NCBI GenBank assembly: GCA_964019165.1
Contig: OZ025267.1
Coordinates: 4,697,269-4,761,268, forward strand
DNA length: 64,000 nucleotides
DNA from: Mastigias papua
Taxonomy: Eukaryota > Cnidaria > Scyphozoa > Rhizostomeae > Mastigiidae
Direction: 5' to 3'
Each line of letters opens with the position of its first letter. Position 1 is the first letter of the stretch. This document shows, piece by piece, positions 13,878 to 26,600 of the stretch. The translations under genes were made by a program, and so were the position numbers. The notes below the pieces were generated by a model. It saw only the letters and a list, made by a program, of their open reading frames with translations. It ran no database searches and had not been told where the DNA came from.

Positions 13878-16102
13878 GCTACCCGTAATGCATATTTTTT
13901 TGTCTGGAGCGACACGTGTAGATCGATTTTACTATCATGTTTTTGTAAATGTTTAAAGCTTGCGTCGTGCAATGATTTACGGATTTTGTTGTTTCCTTGT
14001 AGTTGTCTATTCGTGATTTATTTCTTAGTAAAATTCTCTTTCAATTGAGCACCATCATCAGTTTGGACTGCTTTGAGTTGCGACTGAAGCAGTATAGGTG
14101 CATAAAGTACAATTTTGAATATCTGTTTTAATATTGTGAAATTCATTTCGCCAGAAATTACTATGCCACAAGGAGACAAAAGATTGAGCAACTTCTACTC
14201 ATTTTACTCAAGGATCTTTTGTTGCAACATTCCAACGTGTAGAAAATGATTCTTTATTCACCACTGTCTTCGAACTTCTACTGATGTGCATTAAGGTGCG
14301 AAAATGCGTTCTGCCCATTATCATCTTCCTAAATTGCGCGTTTAAGTTGGTATACTGAAACTGTCAGTTTCTGTGAGAAGGCTTTTATTGTTGTAGTGAA
14401 CAGATCTTTTGATGCAAGATCATCGATGGACTTGCAAACTAAAGTAGCTTTTTCAGTTTGTGCATCGTTAAATGATAGCAATTTTATCTGGAGATTCATT
14501 CTGAAAGTCCAATTTCGATTCTGTAGCACCACATCTGTAAGTTCATTGTCGTTGTCATTACATGTGTTTCGGACTGCACGAAGTTTCATGTTTCCGGTAT
14601 AAGTTGTTTGGATCTCATGCAGCTTCACAACATGGAACGACAATCTTTGTAATAGAATATATACATGACAGTGCCAATGGATGTAGAATAGTACAACAGA
14701 AATTGGCTTTTGTGAGAATTCCATGACACATTTGTCGTAACTTGCATGGAGTTCATTGTAATATCATTCCAATTGAGCGAGAAATCTTAGGCTCATTTCA
14801 CATCAAACGGGAATGCTCCAGAGCTTGCGGGCCTAAGACATTCTTCTTAAGAGGCTGCTCGGATCCGTCACATTCCAAATTGCGAAGTTCATTTATTCAT
14901 GATAGGTCTGCTATTCCGGTTATATTGTCATAATGCCTACTTTATAAATTTAGTCGTGAGTATTGGGTTGCATGGAAAGTGTGTCATTTTAGTCTATCGT
15001 AAGTTACATTACATCCACCACAAAGCTCCTGAATTGGTGTGATGGGGTTTGAATTAGAGAAACATTTATGAACCCATGGATACCCTCCATCACAATTTGC
15101 AATTGTAGTGGTTGAATCTACTATGATGAAAAATGTTCTCGATCCAACTGTCACACATATCTTCAGGCCAATGCAGTGTGTAAGAAGTTCAGATTATTTG
15201 ACATTGCCAAAAGCAATGAAAACAGCATATGGCAGAAGGGTAGTTCAGTATTTTGTTGGCTGATGTCACCTATTTACTTCAAAGTGTCCATCGGAGTCTT
15301 CGACTTCAAACGGAAGGTGCTCAACAAGAAATGCTTGTGTCAGCGATGTCTAAGAATCTTACCAAAGAGTTGCAATTTTTGTATTACCATTGCTTATCGA
15401 TACATTGTAGGAAACACTGTTATGAATATGAAAGCCAAGAAATTTAGTTCGTTTTCCATCAATTGAGTCATGCTCGGCTATTAGAAGGCAACGATAAATC
15501 AGACTATAGATCCAAGAAGCCTTAGAGCTAGAAGAAGGTTCTTTCTTTACTTTTATCTCGTATTTTAATCCTACATTGTGGATCCAAACAGTTTTAAAAT
15601 TAATAAAGGGCTTGGTTGTTATCCATGTCTTATATGGATTCACATAACTTGCAGGATATGGGACCACAATACACACAACATCTCAAGGAAGTGGTAAAGC
15701 TTCGACGTTGGAGATATCTACCTAGTTCAGCTTCAAATAAATAGACTAATTGAATTTGCTCGATATCTTTGGTTGAATTGGGAGAGATATCTTTGCACAA
15801 TACCAAGGCTAGAACTCAGTCTCAATAGCGTTAGAAGGTTCACAGTGCCTCATGCTGGAAATCATTTGAATAAGTTGAAACACTAATGTGACTGAAGTAA
15901 ACTGTTTCCCACACTCTGTTCACATTTTACTCGTGTATCTTAAATGCATGTGCCAAAACCTTCTATATCTATAGGAAGAAAATTGATACTTTTGAGAGAA
16001 ATTAACTATGTATAACTTACTTGATTGTAGGAGAAACTTATATTTGAATAAATAGATACATTGAAATTTCTTAAGTGCAAAACATCTGTGCCATCATGGC
16101 TA

Positions 16103-16254
<152 letters not shown>

Positions 16255-16340
16255 GCATGCTGATAAAACCTCATCTACATTTTAAGTTTCATATGCGTTC
16301 CTGTTCTCTTCTTTATATATCGTAACAGATGGCAGCAGTG

Positions 16341-19300
16341 TTATGGACTGCAGACAGTGTTGGAGGACTTAAGTTGAGCGATATCTGCGGAAAGCTCATT
16401 GATTGCTGGGACTGATTTCAACATTGATACATCATTGTCCATAAGTTGTGCAAATTTCTGAAAGGTAAAAAGTACAAAATGAGGTAAGATAATTTCAAGT
16501 TTATTGCAATGTAAGCAGGGAAAAACATATAGTTTGTGGATATTCTGAAAAACTTTATAAAATATTAGCATATGACAGCATTCTAGCCTTTTGAAGACTC
16601 AATGCTTTTCTTGAGCTGCGCCGTAATCGCTGCTTTTTGAAGAATTTCGATGCAAATTAGAAATTGTATCATTGTTTTCTTTGTTGACGAGATCACATAT
16701 GTAAAACATTGAAGGAAAAGTTTCCCATTCAAAACTTATCTATTCTCCTTGCACTTTGCAATACGTAAGCAAAATTTCTTAACAAATGCTTGGTGATAAC
16801 AGTTTAATTTATCATTCAGGTTGCCAATTGTCTACGATGAGTGTAACATATAGTAAATACAGATCCTTTGAATGCTTGGCACGAACTTATAGATACCTCA
16901 GAAATCTGTCTCAGTGAATCGACAGTTTGATCATTCTCCGCAATGCCCATTCTCGTTTGCAACTTCTCTCCTGCTGTGGTGAGCCCTTTAAGATAATTCA
17001 ATAGTCCTTCTCCTTTACTTGCTTTCATGAACAGGTTTACATCCTTCTTCCAAACTCTGAATGCTTCGATGTCTTGTCGTTTAATTTGAACGTCTACTGT
17101 CCTTCCCCAGTCATTTATTTCTAAAAAGGAATACAACAATGTTTTTCATCTTTTCATTTTAATTTGCAATCATTCTACTAAGATAAAGCAATAGCACAAT
17201 CAATCACTTAAAACGACCATTATTTGTGAACGTAGTCATCATATTGGTTGATTGCTCAGACTAACAAACATTTCAGGAGTTTATTGACCAAGAGGACTAT
17301 TAGAAGAAATTTTTACCTTTCTTGGCCTTTCGAACATAGAATAATGCATCATCCAGTCTTTCAGCATTACATCCATAATAGAGGCCTGCAATGGAATCGA
17401 GGTTGTTTTACTTCGATTGCACAGACTGAATTGGAAATGGCTAAACGACCCGTCACGGAGTCCTATAGTATCTACTCAGCCTTGGCGTTCCAAAGCTGCA
17501 TTCCTAAATCACTGTTTCAAATACCTTTGACATCTATTTTGTATAATTCATTTTTTCTTTGACTCAGCATTCTAGAGCCTCTTTAATTTTGTTTTAAGGT
17601 AGTAGCCCAAGCCTATTGCCCGAACACAAAATGTTGTTGTTGTGGTAATAAGCTCACTGGTTCCCAAGCCCCCGTGTCATCGCCTTAGATAACAATTCAT
17701 TCTGCAATCAAGCAGTTTGGTATTGCTTAAGAGGGGAGGTGAGGCAATAGGGCATTGTGGAAGGGTATAATAGGTGAATGTAAACTTTTCTTAAGTAAAT
17801 TGTGGATGAGCGGTACTTGAACTCATTAAATGGTATTGGTATAACTATATAGTGAATTCAACCGGAGATAGGAAACCGAATGACCCCCTTTGACCGACAA
17901 TACTGCAGTATCCATCATTCGCCAATTCTAGTCCTGCTGATCTACCGCATTCTTTATGAATGATTCCGAGAAATTGTATGCTTTTTGCTACTTTTCCTGT
18001 ATGTTTTTGTTATATTTCTTGTATGCTTTTTGTTACATTTCTTATACTATTTATGCATTTTGACATGTGTAACGTTGGCTTTCTCGACTTCTTCTTTTTC
18101 ATTGGTCGCTCTGATATTGCCCTATTTGGCCTTACAATAGTCTGCGAGGGTCCTCTAAATCGAAATTTAAAATATGTTTACTTACACTCTGCCCGTAATG
18201 CAACACCCACTCGATTGATTTTTGCCCTCTTTGACTGGAAGGCTTCCCTGAATTGCCGTTTCTGCTTGACGTATGATTCTACAAGTATCTTCATACCATT
18301 TGTCACTTTACTGGCTGTTTCAAGTCTGCGAGTAAACTGCTGGCACGGATCTTTAGTATCTATGTAAAGCAAAAAGTACACACGGTTCAAAAGAAATATA
18401 AAAGTGATCCATTATTATGAAATAGTTCCAAGAAAAGCGACACGAGATAGCCGAGCAAAGAAGATTGAAAGGGTGCCATAACGAGTAAGAAAAGATAGGC
18501 AAAATGCTCTTCGGATGCTGGAGGAGGGGGACGGAGGTAGATATTTGGAGTAACCATTTGGTATATGATGTAACTCGTTATCGAAAATAGATTGAGCTTC
18601 CACAGGTAGAACATATTCAACGTTGAGGTATCCTATAGCATTTGGTGTATCTTTTGTTAAATGGTGTTGTGCATAGCTAGCGTGCTTCAACACTGTTAAC
18701 AGAATAAACTCTGATTCACTAAATAGCAATTCCAGTAACATTCTGTTTCTAACGCATTTTCAGAGTTAAAAGTCAGGAGTAATTTTATTGGAATGACACA
18801 GTCAAAGGTAAGCATACATTCAACCGCACAATTTCGATTTGTGTTGCCACTGAGCATGCAAGTTTGCAATTACGATATATAACTTAGCTTTAGCCAATTT
18901 GTGCAAAGTTCCAACATGACTGTCCTATGAAACTACAAGTTAAGATTTGTGGATCATATTGGTCTCTGTATCATTTTGTCTGTATCTTATCTTGGGTTCG
19001 TCATCGAGACTATGCTCACATCAGTGTTGTTACTGAGTCATATATTTCAGCGATTTCAGGTTTCTGTTTGATGGCTAAGCTCTCGATTCCATTGAAGTCG
19101 AGAAAGAATTTGATTCATGAATATCTCAGTAATGTTTTATTGGTAGAACACCTATGACTATTTGTCACGAATGCTAGTACGTCACAAAATTTTCTAGAAT
19201 TGACGTATGCTTTATAAGTGCTAGCATGCAAAGCCAATATCAATTTGTTGCATTACAACCCCGCTGCATATTGCTCAACGAATATCATACCTGTAGCAGA

Positions 19301-19996
19301 TTCACTTTTCTTTGCCACCATTACAAATTTGTTAGGATTCTCGATCTTTGCTTTTACCATTGGGTCGTCGGCTGCTGCTCTCTGTGATGCAGTATCCCTC
19401 TCAAAAACTCTCATAGTTTCATCATCTCGAAGCGTAAACCTTGGCAGTTGTTCATAGGCCAATTTCCAATAATATTTTTCCTCTTCATCCCATATGAGAT
19501 CTTTTTTGCATGTCTTACTATCCTCTTTGCACGCTTTGTGTGCTTCATCAGCAGTTTCTTCTACTTTGTCCTTTTCTTTGCTTATCAATCCAAACTTGGC
19601 TTTTAGATTTCCGATTGCTTCCTTCAATGCTTTTATACCAGGATACATAAGATCAGCAATGGCTTGAGCGATCTGCTTTGCAAAGCTTACATCCAAACAG
19701 CCTTGAGTGTCGAATTCAACCCTCTTTGTTTTAAAAAATGTGGCATTGATTTTGAAACCAACACAAGCTTTTGCTGCTTCTGATAAACCAGACTCGAAAC
19801 ACATTGAATGAATCTGAACTAGACTGTCCATAGCAGTTGTTGCTGCTGCTTTTGCAGCATCAATTCCTGCCTTCAATTTATCCTTGGCTTCTATTAGGGC
19901 CTGTTTCACTGTGTCCAAGAGCTTCTTTGACTTGTCGAAGAACGATTTTCCGAGGTGAAACACGTATTTGATTCCTTCTATTAATTTCAAAAGTAT
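16341..19996 (-). CDS. Gene A exons 11-15: helical C-terminal third
   Basis: Exons 19291-19996, 18186-18359, 17317-17385, 16897-17120 and 16341-16457. The first encodes an amphipathic helical region with three Cys (HSMCFESGLSEAAKACVGFK and TQGCLDVSFAK), followed by two more Cys in a charged segment. Later exons are helical (VESYVKQKRQFREAFQSKR, FRVWKKDVNLFMKASKGEGL) and the protein ends SSNTVCSP then TAA. All five exon lengths are identical in gene B. Confidence 0.9.
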
Positions 19997-20600
19997 CTGC
20001 AATTTACGGGAATAGCATAATTAGCCAACAAGTGTGCAAATTTGGAACAGTGTTTTCTCTAATTTAAGCTATATACTTTTAAGCGCTAGATTTCTGAAGT
20101 ATAAATTAACTGAATTCTTACCTCTAATCCAAGTTGCTTTGCTTCTGCCTTCAATTGTGCGAAAGTGGACTTCCCTTTGCACTTTGCAATGCAGGGATAA
20201 TCTGGCACCTTTACTTTACAATTATTCCATTCTATACAACCCATGAATGAGCCATCACCTATGTCAACGCATTTCTCTTTCCATTCTGGTCCACCTATGC
20301 ACTCTAAAATTGAATTAGAATGCTTCAGTTTTCCTATCTCTGTATTTGAGGTGTCTGCCCTTTTGAAAAATATGGTGGTAGAACTTAATATGTTGCACTG
20401 ACTTATCTATGATAGTAGTTAATGACAGTGGTAGTGACTACTTACGATATTGATTTTTGTTTATACAATAATGAGGATGAGAGTGATCAATGATCAATGG
20501 TAGTATTATGATTTTGGTGATGATGAATGTGCTGGTGATTGTGTTGATGATTATGATCATGGTGATATTGGTGGTGACGACCACTACGAAGGTGATGGTA

Positions 20601-20671
<71 letters not shown>

Positions 20672-23600
20672 AATGATGATGATGATGATGATGGCTAGCC
20701 CATGGTTGGAGACCTCCTCGTGGTGGCAAGCGGGCACAGAGAGACTCTGCCCTTAAGTTGATAGTGATTCATTTCGCGAAGATTCAGAATTGGGGCAGAT
20801 GTTGACGACCTGTGGTAAACTGTCCAACCAGGCCCCTTCAGTGAAAGTCAGGCACAACAGCTTCAGGCTGCAGCTTTGATAAGTAACTGTTGGGGTAACA
20901 GAGTGGATTGAGTGTAGCCGACTCAATCACCTCTTCTAGACAATTTGAAGGCGACACTGACCCCAGGGTCAGCCTAGGCCCCGTAAGGGGCGTACAGGAA
21001 CAGACAGATGATGATAATGATGATGATAATGATGATGATAATGATGATGATAATGATGATGATAATGATGATGATAATGATGATGATGATGTTAATGATG
21101 ATGATGATGATGATGGTAACGATGATGATGATGTTGATAATGATGTTGATGTTGATGATGATGATGGTGATAGTGATAATGATGATGATAATGATGATGA
21201 TAATGATGATGATAATGATGATGATGATGTTAATGATGATGATGATGATGATGGTAACGATGATGATGATGTTGATAATGATGTTGATGTTGATGATGAT
21301 GATGGTGGTGGTGATAATGATGATGATAATGATGATGATAATGATGATGATAATGATGATGATGATGTTAATGATGATGATGATGATGGTAACGATGATG
21401 ATGATGTTGATAATGATGTTGATGTTGATGATGATGATGGTGGTGGTGATGATGATAATGTTGATGATAGTGGTGGCTAGCCCATGGTTGGAGACCTCCT
21501 AGTGGTGGTGAGCTGGCAAAGAGAGACACTGCCCTTAAGTTGATAGCCATTCATTTCGCAGAGATTCAGGATGTTGACGACCTGTGGCAAACTGTCCAAC
21601 CTGGCCCCTTAAGTGAAAGTCAGACACAGCAGTTTCAGACTGCTGTTCTGATAAGTAATTGTTGGGGTAACAGAGTGGATTGAGTGTAGCCTACTCAATC
21701 ACCTCTTTTAAACAATTTGAAGGCGACATTGACCTCGGGGTCAGCCTAGGCCCCGTGAGTGGCGTACGGGAAAAGACAGACATGATAATGGTGCTGATGA
21801 TGATGTTAATGATGATAATGGTAACGACGATGATAACGATGATGATGTTCATGATGATGTTGGTGGTGATGATGATGGCAATTATGATACCTGTGATGAA
21901 GAAGATGATGATAATGATGATTTTAGCTATTATCGATTATTTTAAAAAATGAAAATATCTTTTCTATAGCCTTTGTAAATGATAGTCCGCTAATTATGAT
22001 TGAATTTGTGGCATTGATTGTAAGTATAATGCGAGAGAGTACGATGAAGGATATTTGGAACAACATAAATGATTATGATATAAACAAGAAGGAGGCTTTG
22101 ATACAAACCTGTAGAACATTCTTCAATACATTTCTCATTCAATGCCTTCTTAGCTTCACTTACTGCTTTACCCTTCTTCCTTAATTTATCTTTAAACTCT
22201 TGAACTTCCTTGTCCATTTCTGTAACTTTTTCTTTTGATTTCAAATACAACGTTCCAACGTCAGCGGCATTCTTTTTGGCTTCACCCATTGCTTTGTTTG
22301 CCTCTTTCCCAGATTCTTCTAGAGTATTCTTAACTTCCTTTTGTATCAGGTCTGATCCAGTTTTTATGCAGGCAGATACCTAAAAGTTCGATTTGTATTT
22401 CACTATAAATTTCACATAGAAGATTCTCATTTCATTTTATCTTTAAAATACAATAGAGTATAAGTTTCTGCTAAATACAAAGCTGATTTACTGAGTTTGT
22501 TGTTAAAGTACTAAAATAAAAACATTCAAAATAAGAGCTAATTATCTAAAGAGCATATAACAAAAAAATGTAGTCCTAAAAATTAGCGACAATGGAATAA
22601 CATTGAAGCTAAAATCATTTAAATATTGATTTGATGAAAGGGGACAGCGAATAGAACAGCTTTGTCTTTAGGTCTAAGTTATTCCAAAGGTAGGCCCATC
22701 TATACTAAAAACAGAGCGAGTAAAGCTCATTTTTGGGACATTGAGGTTGGTCTGAGTTCGCCTTAGCAGCCTTACACTTGTATCTGATGATCACTGAAAC
22801 ATTTCCGTGATGTGAATAGGCGTTGAATCATTTAAAGACTTGAAAACCATGTTAGATGTTTCAAATTCAATTAGCTCTTTAATGGTAGACCAACTATGTC
22901 CTTTGATAAACGGCTGCGAAGGCGTATCGTACCGACTATTGGTGACAATTCTACTGGCTCAGTTTTGCAATCTTTGTAGCTTATCCAGGGTAGTGGTGCT
23001 ACAGCATCCCCATACTGGAGTGCCGTATCTAAAATATGTGTCTAAGATGCTTTTGTGCATACTTTGTGTCTTCTTTAAAGGGAGGAAATGATTTGTATAG
23101 CAAAGCGTTCCTCTTCCTCTCACTACCTTTTTGCAATAATTGGTAACATGTATTCACAAAGGAGATGAACTTTTATTATGTATATACGATCAAATGAATA
23201 GATTGAGATGGTCATTATGCTTATTTGTAGCATCATTGATAATATGAATGCAGAAGTGCAAAGCCTAACATGAAGAGGGAAGTAAGCTCAAGCCCCACAA
23301 AAGCATTTATGGGGCCCCAAAGCAAATAAATATAGCGGAATCCCATAACTATGTCCTTATGTCATTTCAAAGGTATTGCTAAGGATTATGCTCTTGCCAG
23401 CTTTAGTTTTGCTATGGCGCTATGAAAAGCCTGCCTCTTGATGGAAGTTAATCTTACACTGAAAAAAACTCAGTGTACGCTTTGACTATATGCGATTGAC
23501 TAGCACACGTGAGTCTTAAGGTTGTAGTCTCAATTAGTAATCCTTCTTCTGTAGTCAGTCATGGCTGTTGTTTTTGTAGGCTCTTGCTAGTGTTGCTTCA

Positions 23601-26600
23601 AGATCGGCTCTTGCAAGTGCCTTTTTGAAATCATTGAATTTGCAGTTCTTATTTCAAATCGCAATAATCATTTGTGATCATTTCAATGTTGGCATCTCCT
23701 GCCTGAAAGTGATCCTAGTGTTATTAGGAATAATAGTAAGCGTTGAAACATGTTAGCTACCCTGCAAGGCCATAGAGGCCTATCTTTTTGATAACATAAT
23801 ATTTGACTACTTCATTGACTGATGGATTGACTGATTGATTGATTGATTGATTGATTAATTGATTGATGATTGATATGATTCATTGCTTGATTGACTGGCC
23901 GGTCTTGTAAGTAATCGATTGGACAGTTATTTGATTGATTGACTGACTGACTGACTGATTGATTGAATGATTAACCGATTGATTGATTGATTGATTGATT
24001 GAACGATTAACCGATTGATTGATTGATTCATTGATTGAATAGCTAATCATATCAAATGAATGAATTATTTGTATCTAAAAAGAACATCTTACATGGAATG
24101 ATGCTGTATCGATATCTGTGTAGGTGCTCTTGACTTTCAATTCTGCAGTAACCACGCCGAACAAACTGCCAGAGATTTCAAATACGAACCCATTATCTGA
24201 TATGTCGATTACAGTTCCTGCTGAAATACCCAGGACTGTGGCAAAGGCTTCTATCTTGATAGAAACACCAGATTTGTCGATTTTTGTTTTAAGATATGGA
24301 CCATTCTCTGCGTCATTTTGTGATCTTTGAAGAGCAATGAGCCCACCACCAATTTTGATCGGAGACATCTCAACAAGAAGGTCAAACAAGAGAGGCTTAT
24401 GTGATATCTGACATTTTACGTACAATTCGTATTTTAGAATGTTGATTTTGCCTTGGAAGAAAAAGCCAGCAGGGAGTTTGACATTTAGCTGCTTGAGTTC
24501 TTTCTCTAGAAAAAATGCATATCTTATATAGATATTCACTACAGCACGAAAAAGCGGCTCCATGCTTTAGGCATACTAGTATGCCTAAAACATGGTGCCG
24601 CTTTTTCGTGCTGTAGTGATGTTCTGTAGTACCAACAGATTTTATATGTATATAGATATAAATAAAAATATAGATATACCCTGTATGTGTGCTTTTTATA
24701 TGCATATATGCGTGTATATTATTAGCCAGAGCCCAGAAAAATTTCCAGCCTTCCTCTGGCGGTCAAATCTTGATCATAAACCTGTCTCTCTCAGAGAATC
24801 AAAACTAGCAAAAGTTCTTGAACTCTGCATTGTGTATGTCTAGAAAACTTTTGCTGGAGAATGGCTATAAAACTTTTGCTGGTGAATGGCTATGCCTTTA
24901 ACAATCGATGTCGCATTAATTGAAAACTTTGCTGAAACTGGATTGTTAATACAAATTACTAAAGCTTCCTCAAATACGACATAGAGAGCAAAATTTTCCT
25001 CCTGCTCAGAACCGTGCAGCCGTTGCTTTGCCCGGACTCTGCACCCTTCCTTTTAAGGTCTTCTGAATGGATGATGTTGAGTATTGCGCCCAACACAGGG
25101 GTACAGGCGAGATATTGTGCGACGGGGGAACAAAATCCAACAGATGAATAAAAATTCTCTCCTTCGAAGAGCCACTGCTTCGTGATGAGGATCTTCAGTA
25201 GAAACTCATAAATGGCTTTTCAAAGTTTACTGATCATTTGAAAAAAGTATAGCAGTATTCTTGTCATTATCTTATAAACCAGGCCACGCAATTAAATGCA
25301 CTCGATGGCACACGGGCACTCAGGCACGCAGGCACGCAGGCACGCTTCCAGCTCAGTTCATGCGCTCGATTTGTCTCCCCCAAAATATACATGCAAGTGA
25401 CAATCGCCACCCAGGTTATCTGATGCTGCATTGCTAACGTTCATTCCTTCATTTGGTGGTGATAGTATGATTAAATTTTTCCTTCAAATATTTAGAAGTT
25501 TTAGTACTATCTTCTTTTAATTACTAACACTATTTTTATCAAACAGTGCGCACAAATGAGTCCAAGCGTGCAATCAGCGTCGCGCCTCTAATTTGCTCAT
25601 TGAAAGGCCCTACAAACGGATGTAGTACATACTGGTGTGTGAGCGCTGACTGATCTATTACTGCCTAGCACTATCTATTACGTTTAGGTATAGCTAAACT
25701 TACCTGATAATGAGAACGAGACAGTCAACCCGTCTGGAAATCCAGTTTCCATTAATGCTCTAGGCAACTTGATACTCAGTCCAAATGCTTTAACTATTGC
25801 GTCAAGTGTAAGAGGCCCAAGAGAAGCATAGAAGTAGTTATTCATTGGATTCGTTGTGTCAATTCCAAAAGCTGCTTTTGCATGGATTCTATTATCAGCG
25901 GGAGTTTCCGCACGTTTTACAATTCTAATTTCAGCTCGTCTTACAAGTGCAGTTCCTACTCGTCGTGCAATTGCAGTTCTTGTTTTTCCAGATGTAGTTG
26001 CAGTCTTACGACCAAGATACAGCTCAGCTTCAAACGCTGCACATTGAATAAGAAGATTGTCAGAATGATGGATGCGCAGATTACATGAAAGGTAAAGGTT
26101 CCTACTTTTTTAGAGACGAGCATGTCTCCTGCATAAGTGGGACTTTAAGCGCAATCTCCCTGTTGGTTCAATGCGGCGGAAGACTACCTTTGAAACTTCT
26201 AAGGGTCTGTTTTCTAATTTTCTGGGTTTGCTTCCAAATGATAAATTAGGGTATTTTTCAAACACCTAAGATCCATTGACGATAATAGATGTCCTTCTTT
26301 GTTCTTGCACCTGTACTATAGTATTGTCTTGTAAAACCTATTTGTAATGCAGTACATTACAATAATCAATCTGTCTCTTTTTATAGCTTGTATTCAAGCG
26401 ATTAAAACGGACAAAATCAGGATTATTGAACAAAAATCAGTTTTATGCTATCTTTTGAGTACGGACATGTACCAGAAATTCAGAATGAGCTTTTCTGATA
26501 AAATTTCTTAGGGGGTAGTGAGGCTATTTTGAAGGCTGGAATAATTGCGCTATAAAACTAGTAGGTCGATACCAAAATTGATATAGTAGTCTATGAAAAG

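Noticed and set aside
12700..16000. Further LARS exons for the C-terminal domain
   Set aside because: I read the plus strand for segments resembling the known C-terminal domain and found none; a polyadenylation signal follows the stop.
20438..21550. Open frames of poly-Asp, poly-Met, poly-Ile and poly-His
   Set aside because: They are products of GAT trinucleotide tracts within gene A intron 9, open on several frames at once.
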